DNA of 64,000 bases from an uncultured Kiritimatiellota bacterium (GCA_944389945.1 CALXOF010000003.1:62001-126000); one strand, 5' to 3'; numbered from the stretch's first letter, positions 25,404-33,891 are shown. The notes: generated by a model not told the origin, from the letters alone. Translations and numbers: made by a program.

Positions 25404-25949
25404 TCAGCTGCAGATGCATAACAACCAATTGAAGATTTGCAAAGCCAGCCACCACCAGAAGAGTTTGGCTAAGCACCCCAATATCTTATCATCACAGGAC
25501 TTTTCTTCCTTCTTCGATGGAGGAGAAGGTGGCGGAGTAGGAGGTGGCGGAGGGTTAGTCCGTGGTGGGGGGAAAAGAGGAAATGGTGGAGGCTCCGGCC
25601 GAGGCAGCCTGGGCCCAGGCGGGGAAGGCAGAAAGGGCGCCGGGGGAGGTGACGAAGGTGCTGGCCGGGGCGGCCTGGGCCGTGGGGGAGGTGGTGGAGA
25701 AGAGGGGCGCGGCTGGGGCCTGGGTCTTGGCTTAGGTTTAGGCTTGGAAATGACGCGATGAGCCCAAAGCTCCTCCGACGTAACCTCATAACCGCACGCG
25801 GGGCACATATCAAACGAAGCCGGGTCATTGACAACATGGACAGCCCCACACTCCGGGCACTGCCAGGAGAATCCGGGCGGGGGCAACGCAACGCCACCCG
25901 GGAATTGGGGAGCCTGATCGGGTGGATAAGTATCGTCGTCAAAAACCAT
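25404..25949 (-). CDS. Zinc-ribbon, proline-rich, tail-anchored membrane protein
   Basis: 181 aa. A zinc ribbon at about residues 31-54 (CPEC...CPAC with AVHVVNDPASFDM between) is followed by a long Pro/Arg/Ser-rich linker (about 68-145) and a C-terminal hydrophobic segment (about 155-178) containing FWWWLALQIFNWLL. This suggests a tail-anchored protein with its ribbon in the cytoplasm. It is the last gene of the VWA/kinase operon. Its ribbon region is nearly identical at DNA level to that of the next gene upstream (26018-26809), implying a recent duplication or gene conversion. Function unknown. Confidence 0.75.
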   Translation of the reverse strand: MVFDDDTYPPDQAPQFPGGVALPPPGFSWQCPECGAVHVVNDPASFDMCPACGYEVTSEELWAHRVISKPKPKPRPRPQPRPSSPPPPPRPRPPRPAPSSPPPAPFLPSPPGPRLPRPEPPPFPLFPPPRTNPPPPPTPPPSPPSKKEEKSCDDKILGCLAKLFWWWLALQIFNWLLCICS

Positions 25950-26017
25950 AGAAAGTCTGTGTTTTTAATGAAACGGGAAGGACATGCACGGACATAATTC
26001 GAAATGTCCCCGCATCA

Positions 26018-26809
26018 TCAACCAAAAAGCCAATAAATAATCGCTACGATAATCCAGATGATAAAGATGTCCTCCAAAAAACCTCCAATAGTTGCCGTAA
26101 CTCTTCTTCCGTTACGGCTATCGAACCACTCTTTGAAGGCTTTCCAACAGTTTCCGACTCCCGTCTCGATGGCATCCCCGAGTTGTTCGAGCAACAGGGA
26201 GAAAGCATCCTGTTCGGAATCCTCACCACCTTTCGAGCCCGTGTCTGAGGTTGGCGGGGACGGTGGATTTAGGGGCGGGATAGGCTTAGGTTCCGGTTGT
26301 GGCTTGGGGAGTGGTTTAGGATGAGGCTTGGAAATGACACGATAAGCCCAAAGCTCCTCCGGCGTGACCTCATAACCACACGCGGGGCACATATCAAACG
26401 AAGCCGGATCATTGACAACATGGACAGCCCCACACTCCGGGCACTCCCAGGAGAATCCGGGCGTGGGCAGCGCACCGCCGCCGGAAGGTTGAGGCTCGCC
26501 GGCGTCCGGCGCCTGGGGTTTCGGTTTCGGCTTCGGTTTGGGCCTGGGTTTCGGCTTGGGGCCGGGCTTGTCCGCATGCGGTTGGGCAAGGGGGGTGACG
26601 CCGCGCTTGCGCGGGCTTCGCTTCGCCCGGGGGGCGGCGTCTTCCGACGCGGACTCCTTGGGTGCCCGAGGCTTGCGTGGTTTGCGCGGTTTTCCCAGGG
26701 GCGGCGCGGGCTCCCCGCACGCTTTGCAACAGAGATCCCCCGCCGCGGCGTCCGCGGCAACGTTGTGCATCCCGCATTGGGGGCAGTCCCAGGCGACTTC
26801 ACTGCTCAT
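26018..26809 (-). CDS. Double zinc-ribbon, tail-anchored membrane protein
   Basis: 263 aa. It has one zinc ribbon at the N-terminus (CPQC at about 9-12, CKAC at about 28-31), a Lys/Pro-rich linker with KPKPKP repeats, and a second ribbon at about 124-147 that matches the one in the 25404-25949 protein. Another Pro-rich linker follows, then an acidic segment, and a C-terminal membrane helix (IFIIWIIVAIIYWLFG). It lies 12 bp after the phosphatase gene. The architecture suggests an adaptor that gathers partners at the membrane. No enzymatic motif. Confidence 0.78.
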   Translation of the reverse strand: MSSEVAWDCPQCGMHNVAADAAAGDLCCKACGEPAPPLGKPRKPRKPRAPKESASEDAAPRAKRSPRKRGVTPLAQPHADKPGPKPKPRPKPKPKPKPQAPDAGEPQPSGGGALPTPGFSWECPECGAVHVVNDPASFDMCPACGYEVTPEELWAYRVISKPHPKPLPKPQPEPKPIPPLNPPSPPTSDTGSKGGEDSEQDAFSLLLEQLGDAIETGVGNCWKAFKEWFDSRNGRRVTATIGGFLEDIFIIWIIVAIIYWLFG

Positions 26810-26821
26810 GCGCTCACCCCA

Positions 26822-28399
26822 TCAAGGTTGTTCGCCAAAGACAAACGGTTGCGGGATTTGGTCGCCACGGTAGGCCAGATAGCAAGGCCGAACCCCACGA
26901 TTCCTGTCATGGAACGTGAAGATGCACTGGCAGGAGAGGCGCTTGAAGCACCGCGTGAAGGGCAGATAGGCGATGCCGTTGCGCTGCTCATGCTGGTGGG
27001 CGCAGACAATGTGACGCAGGGAAATCCCCGTGACGTCAAAGACCTTCGCGAAGAACCTGCGGGCATTCTCATAGCCCACCTCCGCGCCGCGATGCGAGCG
27101 GTTGGGGAGCTTCTCGCGCATGTCCCGCATGCGGGACCACACGCAGTCCTCGGTCATCGGCTGCGTCAACGCGCCAAAGCCCGTGAAGTTGTCGACCTCA
27201 TCGCTCTGCGGGACGCCGCCGTGGGAGACCCAAAGGTCGCCAAGGACCAACAGAATCGGCAAGTTCTGGATGATGCGCGCCAAGGCCCGACCTTCCTCCA
27301 GCAGCCCGGGGTCTTCCGCCAGGTGCTCGTTGAGCCAGTCCTTGAAGTCGGCGGGGTCAACACTGGAGGCGAATTGTCCGCTCACCTCGTCATAGCGGAA
27401 CGCGACGTCATGGTTGCCGGCCAACCACAGGATCCGTCCCGGATATTGCCGGGCAAGCATAATCAGCAGACGCGCGGCCTCCAAATGGTTCTCCCCGCGG
27501 TCAAACAGGTCGCCCAGGAAGACCAGGATGGTCTCCGGGCCCGCGCCAAGCGTACGCTCGGCCACGGCTCTCAGCGCGTCCGCGTCGCCATGGAGGTCGC
27601 CGATGAAGAAGAGACGGCCGTCATAGGCCTGCGCCTCCTCCGGGGAGACGACGATGGCCTGCCCGACCCGTTTGTCGGCGAAGGCCCATTCAATCGGCTC
27701 GGCATCGCTGACGGGGGGCAAGACATCCGGCAAGGAAAGTCTTTGAGACGCGGAGTCCGGCAGCGGCGCCTCCTGGATGGCCGGGTAGTCCTGCGCTTCC
27801 CAGTCCGCGGGCGGGAAGGGGGGCAGGGCCGGCTCCGGGGGAACCTCGGGTTGGGGAGCCTCCGCCGGCGCCTCGGCCGCGGCCGCGACGTCCGTGTAGA
27901 CCGCGCCCTTCCTGACGTACTGGATTCCCTTCGGCTTCTCCAACGGCGGGTCCGGCGGCGGGACGACGACCTCCGGCACGGTGGCAATGGGCTCCGGCGG
28001 AGGCGTGGCGGCTTCCGCGTTCAGGGAATCGCCGCGCGCTTCCGTCTCCTGGGATCCGGCCTGGGCGGCGCGCAACGCCTCACGGAGCTTGTTGCATTCC
28101 TCTTGAAGGCTCAGGCATCGCTTCTGAAGGCGAATGCACTCCTGCTCAATCGCCTTGACGCATTGCTTCTTTTCGTGCAGTTTCTTTTGCGCCTGCTTGA
28201 TTGCCATCTCTTCCTCCGCTTGCCTTCTCTCTGCCCAGCTCTGCCGCAACAGCGAGAACGGCTCATCCCCTTGGTCGCGCGCCGCCTGGGACTCCGGGCG
28301 TTCCTGCTCGTGGTACAGGCTCCAAATCAGCGTGCAGACGATTGCGAGCAACACCGCAAGCAGGATGATGGCGATGAGCTGACACATCTCGACACTCAT
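26822..28399 (-). CDS. Membrane-anchored PPP-family phosphatase
   Basis: 525 aa. An N-terminal membrane helix (about residues 8-29) is followed by a coiled coil (about 50-125), a Pro/Ala/Glu-rich linker, and a PPP-type metallophosphoesterase domain from about residue 258. The metal-site motifs are all there: GDLHGD (about 267), GDLFDRGENH, GNHD, HGGVP and CAHQHEQ. These are Ser/Thr protein phosphatase signatures, so it probably reverses the kinase encoded upstream in the same operon. Its ATG overlaps the stop of the small coiled-coil gene (ATGA). PP2C is the usual phosphatase in VWA-kinase loci, so a PPP enzyme here is unusual. Confidence 0.87.
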   Translation of the reverse strand: MSVEMCQLIAIILLAVLLAIVCTLIWSLYHEQERPESQAARDQGDEPFSLLRQSWAERRQAEEEMAIKQAQKKLHEKKQCVKAIEQECIRLQKRCLSLQEECNKLREALRAAQAGSQETEARGDSLNAEAATPPPEPIATVPEVVVPPPDPPLEKPKGIQYVRKGAVYTDVAAAAEAPAEAPQPEVPPEPALPPFPPADWEAQDYPAIQEAPLPDSASQRLSLPDVLPPVSDAEPIEWAFADKRVGQAIVVSPEEAQAYDGRLFFIGDLHGDADALRAVAERTLGAGPETILVFLGDLFDRGENHLEAARLLIMLARQYPGRILWLAGNHDVAFRYDEVSGQFASSVDPADFKDWLNEHLAEDPGLLEEGRALARIIQNLPILLVLGDLWVSHGGVPQSDEVDNFTGFGALTQPMTEDCVWSRMRDMREKLPNRSHRGAEVGYENARRFFAKVFDVTGISLRHIVCAHQHEQRNGIAYLPFTRCFKRLSCQCIFTFHDRNRGVRPCYLAYRGDQIPQPFVFGEQP

Positions 28400-28635
28400 A
28401 GCACCCCCCGCAATCTGCGCACCTCAGCTTCGAGTCGTGCAACCTCGCGGTTCAATCGCTCCCGTTCCCGCAAGAACTCCGCCTCCTGGGCTTCAAGTGC
28501 GCGGTAAGCCTTCTCAATCTCGACGCGTTGTTGCGCGAACGCCTCCGCCCCCGCTTGAGGCGCGGGGGGCGAAGGGGCGTGGGGTCGGCCGGCGGGGCCT
28601 TTCTCCGGGGAAATGCCGCGAAGGGACTCAAACAT
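28396..28635 (-). CDS. Small coiled-coil protein
   Basis: 79 aa. A short Pro-rich start is followed by a long heptad-rich helix (about residues 32-78) full of Glu, Arg and Leu. No membrane segment or catalytic motif. It sits between the second VWA gene (6 bp) and the phosphatase gene (4-bp overlap). It probably pairs with the coiled coil of the phosphatase, which is an inference from the two heptad-rich stretches being adjacent. Confidence 0.7.
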   Translation of the reverse strand: MFESLRGISPEKGPAGRPHAPSPPAPQAGAEAFAQQRVEIEKAYRALEAQEAEFLRERERLNREVARLEAEVRRLRGVL

Positions 28636-28641
28636 CGCCGA

Positions 28642-29385
28642 TCACTTCTTGTCGCCGATGTGCTCGAAGCTGCTCGTCTTCCTCCACTTGTCTTGATGGA
28701 AGAGGGCGCGCTGATAGGGCTCCTCGCCGGCGGATTGCATTGTGTTCACGGAGATGGTCTTGCCCAACTGGCTGAGCAGGTCCGCCATGTCCACGTTTTG
28801 CAGGCCTTGGTCGTCCTCCTCCACGGGAATGATGTCGGCACGGTCGATCATCGAGAGTTTGTCGATGACACCGCCGTCGCGCACCGGCATCACGGCCAGG
28901 AAGGTGATGTGGCGCGCACGGATCTTCTCCATGATGGCGTCGACCTTCTCCTTGGCTTCCTTGAAGGCCTCGGGTTCGTTGGTCTCGAAGGGCTCGTCCG
29001 AGATCAGCACCACCACGCGCTGGGTGGTGTTGGCCGGGCCGAAGGGCATGTCCAGCGCGAAGTCCAGCGCGCAGAGCATGTCCTCGTCACCCTCCACGTC
29101 CTGCCGCTCAAGCGCCTGCTTGAACCGCTCGACGTCCGTGGTGAAGAAGCGGCCCTCCGGGTCGCCGCCGTAGAGCAGGTCGCAGGTGTTGCCGTTGAGG
29201 GATTGGACGCTGTAGACATGCTCGCCGGGCATGTTGTGCGCCACGAAGTCCAGGCGCCACTCGAACTTGGCATCCTTGAGCTGGTCGATGAGGCGGCCGA
29301 TGTTTTTCCGCACCGAGTCGATGCAGGGCTGCATGCTGTCGCTGGTGTCCAGGCAGAAAACGATGTCAACTTTGCGTGCCGGCAT
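28642..29385 (-). CDS. VWA-domain protein 2
   Basis: 247 aa from the ATG at 29385, which has AAAGGAG 9 nt upstream; the longer reading frame upstream overlaps the previous gene and is rejected. The von Willebrand A domain fills most of the protein. The MIDAS motif DTSDS (about residue 12) is the canonical DxSxS, and VVVLISDEPFE holds a later metal-site Asp. It shares the SM.PCID segment with the first VWA protein of this operon but is otherwise distinct. VWA proteins of this kind (TerY-like) bind partners through a metal ion. Confidence 0.88.
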   Translation of the reverse strand: MPARKVDIVFCLDTSDSMQPCIDSVRKNIGRLIDQLKDAKFEWRLDFVAHNMPGEHVYSVQSLNGNTCDLLYGGDPEGRFFTTDVERFKQALERQDVEGDEDMLCALDFALDMPFGPANTTQRVVVLISDEPFETNEPEAFKEAKEKVDAIMEKIRARHITFLAVMPVRDGGVIDKLSMIDRADIIPVEEDDQGLQNVDMADLLSQLGKTISVNTMQSAGEEPYQRALFHQDKWRKTSSFEHIGDKK

Positions 29386-29399
29386 AAGAAGCACTCCTT

Positions 29400-29798
29400 T
29401 CAGGCTGTGAGGATGACCCGGATCTCCGCCACCTTGACGGAGGGGTCTTTTTTGGAAGTGATGTGGATGGTGTCGCCATCCTGGAGGGGGACCCATTCGT
29501 CCGTGAGGACCACGTCGTTCAGGGTCGTGAGGTTGCGCGTTCCCGGGAAGGCGCGGATGACCCACCCCTCCCCGTCGGCGGGGCTCAGCTCAAACTGGCG
29601 CGACGCGGCATAGACCGCGTCCGCCTCGCCGACGAGCGTGCCCAGGTTCCTGCTGCCGAAAATCAGGCTCGTCCGCAGGAGCCACTCGCCCGCCGAGCCG
29701 GAGAGCGTCGGGAAGACGCGTTTCGAGAACCCGCACGCCGGGCATACGTTCGCCTCGTCCGCGATGCCCTCTTTGCCGCAATCAGGACAACGCCACAT
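29400..29798 (-). CDS. Zinc ribbon plus FHA-like domain protein
   Basis: 132 aa. An N-terminal zinc ribbon (CPDC at 4-7, CPAC at 19-22) is followed by an about 100-residue beta domain. Its pattern (FGSRNLG, RQFELSPADGEGW, RNLTTLND, LQDGDTIHITSKKDPS) matches the C-terminal domain of the adjacent kinase. It looks like a diverged FHA fold, with the usual Ser/His phosphopeptide residues not evident. It lies 1 bp downstream of the kinase gene. A role in recognising phosphorylated or structured partners is inferred. Confidence 0.72.
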   Translation of the reverse strand: MWRCPDCGKEGIADEANVCPACGFSKRVFPTLSGSAGEWLLRTSLIFGSRNLGTLVGEADAVYAASRQFELSPADGEGWVIRAFPGTRNLTTLNDVVLTDEWVPLQDGDTIHITSKKDPSVKVAEIRVILTA

Positions 29799-29799
29799 C

Positions 29800-31122
29800 T
29801 CAGCATTCCTCCAGATGGACGACCATGGGGCAGATGTTCCGCTTCGAGGGGTCCTTGGCGCTGCCCAGCGCGATGACGTCGCCGTCCTTGAGGCGCTGGC
29901 TCTCCGTCAGTTCATTGCCGTTGTAGATGACCAGGTTCTTCGGCTTGGCCGGCGCGGGGTCAAGATACCAGCCGTCGCTCTCGCGCCGCAGGACAAACTG
30001 GCAGCTGTTGCAATAGACGCGGAAGTTCTTCACCGCCGCGACGGAGGTGCGCGAACCGAAGGTTGAGGTCGCGTTGAACCAGTCAATCGCGCCCGATGCG
30101 TCCTCCTGCATCGAGAGGCCCAGCTTGAGGTGCGCCTTCGGCGCCGGCGGGGGCGTGGGAGGCGGCGGGGGAGGCGTGGGCTTGGGCGGGTCGGCCGGCC
30201 GCGGTGCCGGCGCAGGCGGCGCGGGGCGGGAGCCGCCGGTGAAGAGCTTGCGGCACTTCAGCAGTCCCTGCTGCAATTCCTCCACCGTCGGGCGCTTGTC
30301 GATGTCCGGCGAGAGGGCGCGCTCCAAGAGTTCACCGAAGGCCGTCAGCGCGGCATCCGGCGGGACGATGAAGTCCGGGTGCGGGAAGGTCCCGGAGAGC
30401 GCCGCCTTGCGGTACTCGTCCTCGTCCTCGGGGAAGGGGTGGCCGCCCTTGGTGAGCAGCTCGTAGCACATGATGGCCGCCGTGAAGACGTCCGACTTCG
30501 CCTTGGGGCGCTCGTTGCGCAGATGCTCGGGCGACATGTAGCGCATCGTGCCGACATACATCTGCCCGTCCGCCGCCTTGGACTTGTCCCACGGCGCGGG
30601 CTTGTCGTCCAGCACCGTGAAGTCGAAGTCGATGAGCTTCAGGTTATACCCGGCCTTCACCCCTTCCTTCGGCATCAGATAGACATTGTCCGGCTTCAGG
30701 TCCGTGTGGACGATGCCGGCCTTGTGGAAGAGCATCAGCGAGTAGAGCAACAGCGAGGCGAAGGTGTACCGCTGGGCGGGCGACATCGCGCCCTCCTCCA
30801 GATAGGCCTTCAGGTCCTTCCCGCCCTCGATGAACCCATACACTTGGATGAAGGCGTTCTTGTGCTCGTACATGTCGATGAAGGCATACGTGCGCTCCGC
30901 CAACGCGGCGTCCGCGGTCACGCGCCGCTTCAGCTCGTCCTGGTGCTTCTTGTAGGCTTTGTACCAGGAGACCAGGAGCGAGGGGGACTTGTACTGCTTC
31001 AGGAAGACCTTCTCGCCGGACGAATCCTCGGCCTCGTAAGAAATCGCGAAGTTGCCTGCATTAATGAATCGCCGGATGGTGTAGGCCCCGGCGGATGCGT
31101 TCGGAGGATAGCGCGTTGCCAT
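29800..31122 (-). CDS. Ser/Thr protein kinase with FHA-like C-terminal domain
   Basis: 440 aa. Hanks-type kinase domain at about residues 12-295: glycine-rich loop with NAGNFA, catalytic Lys42 (VFLKQY), HTDLKPDN catalytic loop (about 140), DFD in place of DFG (about 165), and YMSPEHL as the APE equivalent. A Pro-rich linker (about 300-330) leads to an FHA-like beta domain (FGSRTS, QFVLRRESDGW, NLVIYNGNEL, LKDGDVIALGS). No membrane helix. It starts 10 bp after the first VWA gene with AAGGA upstream. It probably phosphorylates neighbours in this operon. The DFD change keeps the metal-binding Asp but loses the Gly. Confidence 0.9.
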   Translation of the reverse strand: MATRYPPNASAGAYTIRRFINAGNFAISYEAEDSSGEKVFLKQYKSPSLLVSWYKAYKKHQDELKRRVTADAALAERTYAFIDMYEHKNAFIQVYGFIEGGKDLKAYLEEGAMSPAQRYTFASLLLYSLMLFHKAGIVHTDLKPDNVYLMPKEGVKAGYNLKLIDFDFTVLDDKPAPWDKSKAADGQMYVGTMRYMSPEHLRNERPKAKSDVFTAAIMCYELLTKGGHPFPEDEDEYRKAALSGTFPHPDFIVPPDAALTAFGELLERALSPDIDKRPTVEELQQGLLKCRKLFTGGSRPAPPAPAPRPADPPKPTPPPPPPTPPPAPKAHLKLGLSMQEDASGAIDWFNATSTFGSRTSVAAVKNFRVYCNSCQFVLRRESDGWYLDPAPAKPKNLVIYNGNELTESQRLKDGDVIALGSAKDPSKRNICPMVVHLEEC

Positions 31123-31132
31123 GGCCCGTTCC

Positions 31133-31870
31133 TTACAGTTCGATCGGTTCGGCCGATGCGCTCAGCGTCTTCGCCAACTGCTCGACGAAGCGCTGGAAGA
31201 CGCCCATGTGCTCCGGGATCTCGCTGAAGGGGAAGGCCTCGCCCTGCTCGGTGTACAGCGGGCAATATTCCGCCTTGTCGGCCATCGCCAAATCCTCGTA
31301 GCACTTCGCGAAGGCCTCCTGCGGCACCTTCGCGTCCGCGGGGTTCACCGGCGTGATGAGCTCCAGGATAATCCGCTGCTCCATAATCTTCCGCGCCACG
31401 TCCAGATAGGTGCACCCGGCGTACTTCTCCAGCGCGGCCTCGGGGTGATACGTCGCGTCGGAGAAGACGACCACCGCGCGCGTCGCCTGGCTGCGCGCAC
31501 GCCACTTGTTCGGGTCGTCCCCATCCTGCAGGCCCGCCTCGCCCATGTCCGCCAACGTCAACAGCGCGTCCAGCAGGGACTCCGGCTCATCGCCGCCGCC
31601 CTTCGCCGTCAGCTGCGTCAGCTGCCCATGCACCTCCTCCGTCGTCCGCACGAAGGGGTTGTCCTCCAGCCAATTCTCCTTGTCGAACGCCACGTCGCGG
31701 TAGCCGACGACCTTCGCGCGCCAGTCCTTGATGGCGCAGGTGTTGCCGGCCTCGTCCGTGAGGTACGCAAAGAAGCGGTCAATGCTCTCTTTCAATCCGT
31801 CGATGCAGGGGCTCATGCTTCCGGTGACGTCCACCAGAAAGACCAAATCAACCACGCGTTTCGTCGCCAT
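31133..31870 (-). CDS. VWA-domain protein 1 (TerY-like)
   Basis: 245 aa. First gene of the operon, with AAAGGAG before the ATG. VWA domain with MIDAS DVTGS (about residue 14; DxTxS variant), AVVVFSDATYHPEAA near the late metal-site Asp, and a GGGDEPESLLDAL segment. VWA, kinase and phosphatase genes side by side resemble TerY-P triads, in which a VWA protein, a kinase and a PP2C act together. Here the gene set is larger and the phosphatase family differs. Confidence 0.88.
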   Translation of the reverse strand: MATKRVVDLVFLVDVTGSMSPCIDGLKESIDRFFAYLTDEAGNTCAIKDWRAKVVGYRDVAFDKENWLEDNPFVRTTEEVHGQLTQLTAKGGGDEPESLLDALLTLADMGEAGLQDGDDPNKWRARSQATRAVVVFSDATYHPEAALEKYAGCTYLDVARKIMEQRIILELITPVNPADAKVPQEAFAKCYEDLAMADKAEYCPLYTEQGEAFPFSEIPEHMGVFQRFVEQLAKTLSASAEPIEL

Positions 31871-31905
31871 CTCGAATCTCCTTTAATTAAACAGAGGATG
31901 TATAG

Positions 31906-31934
31906 AGCATAGCACACCACCCACACCCTGGCAA
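31906..31934 (-). promoter_or_regulatory. Sigma-70-type promoter of the VWA/kinase operon
   Basis: On the minus strand TTGCCA (31934-31929), a 17-bp spacer and TATGCT (31911-31906), about 35 nt before the ATG at 31870. An AT-rich leader with AAAGGAG follows. It fits the other promoters of the window well. Confidence 0.65.
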
Positions 31935-32432
31935 GGATTATCTACCCTACCGTAATAGGGGCCAGAGAAAAGAGAGAACCGCAAAGGTACAAATCTTGCA
32001 AGAAAGCTAGGGCACTAACGCCGGGCGCACGGTCGTATGCCCTCCCACGCCTTGCTTTCCTACACCAGAAGGGGATGAGGCAGATTGAAGCTTGAAGGCC
32101 TTTTTTGGGAGAGAGGCTTCGCTCCACCCCTGCTTCTCTCCTTCAAACGCGAAGGCGATGGGCGGGAGGGAGTGGTCGGCGAGCGTTTAATCCACTGACC
32201 GGCGTTAGCCAATCTGGCTTCGCGCGTACTGGCGTTTCTTACGGGGAAGGAGGCTTGCCGATTTTCCCAAACACAATTGCGTCGTCCTATTGGTCCTACC
32301 GCGTTGCCTAAAGGCTTCCAAGAAAGCGGTAGAGACGCAAGAAAGGTGAATAGGAAGTGAGGAGCAACGCGCCGAACGGTGAAGTGCCCAGGCCCTTACG
32401 TCTTGTTCGCGTCTTCGTGGCAAATTGGTTGC
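31935..32432. other. Divergent spacer with decayed repeat fragments
   Basis: Spacer of about 500 bp between the VWA/kinase operon and the TPR gene. It contains one weak module D string (GTCCTATTGGTCCTACCGCG at 32283-32302) and a GCGCCGAACGGTGAAGTGCC stretch that recurs at 50406 and 36320. No gene, terminator or clear palindrome is seen. The short reading frames present look like noise. Confidence 0.5.
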
Positions 32433-32461
32433 TTGCGTAATGTGCGCGGGTGTGGCATAAT
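32433..32461 (+). promoter_or_regulatory. Promoter of the TPR protein gene
   Basis: TTGCGT (32433-32438), 17 bp, CATAAT (32456-32461). The ATG is 36 nt further on, with AAAGGAG at a normal distance. Confidence 0.6.
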
Positions 32462-32496
32462 AACGACACGTAACAGAATCGGAAAGGAGCCCTCCA

Positions 32497-33891
32497 ATGG
32501 CAGAGAGCATGGCGGATTTGCAAAAGAAGATGAAGGCCCAGAACTTCCAGATGAAGGCGACCCAGGCGGCGGAGCGAGGGGCGCTCGATGTCGCGCTCTC
32601 GCTGTATCGCCAGGCTTTGGCGCTGAACCCGCACGATGAGAGCATCCGGCGGCAGTTCCATGAGACGCGTGTCCGCCTCTTCCTTCAGAAGAAGAAGGGC
32701 GGGCTGGGCGCGGCGTTCGCCGAGATGGGCGCGCAGATGAAGCTCTCCAAGGCGCAGGGGCTGATCAAGAAGGGCCAACTCGAGGAGGCGCTTGAGCTGG
32801 CGGAAGAGGCGATGGACGCCAACCCGCTCTCGCCGAAACTCAACGAGCTTTACTTCGACATCGCCCAGCGCACCAACCACCCCGAGGCGATGCTCTCGGC
32901 CATGGAGGCGCTCTCTTCCTCCGCGCCCAACGACATCGACCTGATGCTCCGTCTGGGCAAGACCTATATGCAGGCGGGGGTCTATGGCCGTGCGCGTGAC
33001 TGCTTCCAGAAGGCCGCGCAGGCGAAGCCCTCGGACCTCACCATCCAGAAGTTGTTGAAGGACGCGATGGCCCGCGACACCATGACGGCGGGCGGCTGGG
33101 AGGCCAACGCCGGCAAGCGCGGCGGCTTCCAGGCCCTCATCCGCGACAAGGAACTCGCCGCCAAGCTCGACCGCGAGGCCAAGGCCCAGGTGACGGGCGA
33201 CGACGCCGAGGCCCTCATCGCCGAGGCCAAGGCCAAGATCGAGCGCGAGCCCAAGAACGTCAACTACTACCGCGGCCTGGCCCGTATCTACATCCAGAAC
33301 AAGCGCTTCGACGAGGCCCTCGCGACCTTCGGCGCCGCCCGCAAGGTGAACCCCTCCGACCCCGAACTCGACCGCAACTGGGCCGACACCAAGATCAAGG
33401 CCTACGAGGCCGAAATCGAGGCCCTCCGCGCCGAGGGCAAGGAAGAGGAGGCCTACGACAAGGAAGTGGAGAAGGCGCAGTTCGCCTTCGACGACCTCCT
33501 CCGCCGCGTGGAGAGCTACCCCAACGACCTGGGCCTGCGCTACGAACTCGGCGTGGTCTACTACGACAACGAGGCCTACGACGACGCCATTCAGCAGTTC
33601 CAGCTGGCCCAGAAGAGCCCCAAGCACCGTCTGGAGGCCCTCTACTACCTCGCCTGCTGCTTCAAGGCCAAGGGCCAGCCCGACATGGCCGTCATGCAGC
33701 TCGAGGCCGCCAACAGCCAGCTCCCCACCATGGACGACCTCAAGAAGCGCGTGGTCTACACCCTCGGCGTCATCGCCGAAGAGGCCGGCGACAACGCCAA
33801 GGCCTTCGACTACTACAAGGACGTCTACGCCGCCGACATCGGCTTCATGGACATCGGCGAGCGCATGCAGCGCCTTCACGCGGCTAAGTGA
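32497..33891 (+). CDS. TPR-repeat protein
   Basis: 464 aa, no signal peptide or membrane segment. Tetratricopeptide-type helical hairpins at about residues 18-50, 82-115, 145-180, 260-300 and 350-440, with the usual A..G.Y..A...Y..AL pattern. Charged coiled regions separate them. It is divergent from the VWA/kinase operon and has its own promoter, so it may be a scaffold for that system, but proximity is the only evidence. A module E hairpin follows the stop codon closely and may form the 3-prime end. Confidence 0.82.
   Translation: MAESMADLQKKMKAQNFQMKATQAAERGALDVALSLYRQALALNPHDESIRRQFHETRVRLFLQKKKGGLGAAFAEMGAQMKLSKAQGLIKKGQLEEALELAEEAMDANPLSPKLNELYFDIAQRTNHPEAMLSAMEALSSSAPNDIDLMLRLGKTYMQAGVYGRARDCFQKAAQAKPSDLTIQKLLKDAMARDTMTAGGWEANAGKRGGFQALIRDKELAAKLDREAKAQVTGDDAEALIAEAKAKIEREPKNVNYYRGLARIYIQNKRFDEALATFGAARKVNPSDPELDRNWADTKIKAYEAEIEALRAEGKEEEAYDKEVEKAQFAFDDLLRRVESYPNDLGLRYELGVVYYDNEAYDDAIQQFQLAQKSPKHRLEALYYLACCFKAKGQPDMAVMQLEAANSQLPTMDDLKKRVVYTLGVIAEEAGDNAKAFDYYKDVYAADIGFMDIGERMQRLHAAK

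Noticed and set aside
31871..32496. Small genes in the spacer between the VWA operon and the TPR gene
   Set aside because: The short frames have no ribosome-binding sites and include pieces of degenerate repeats.
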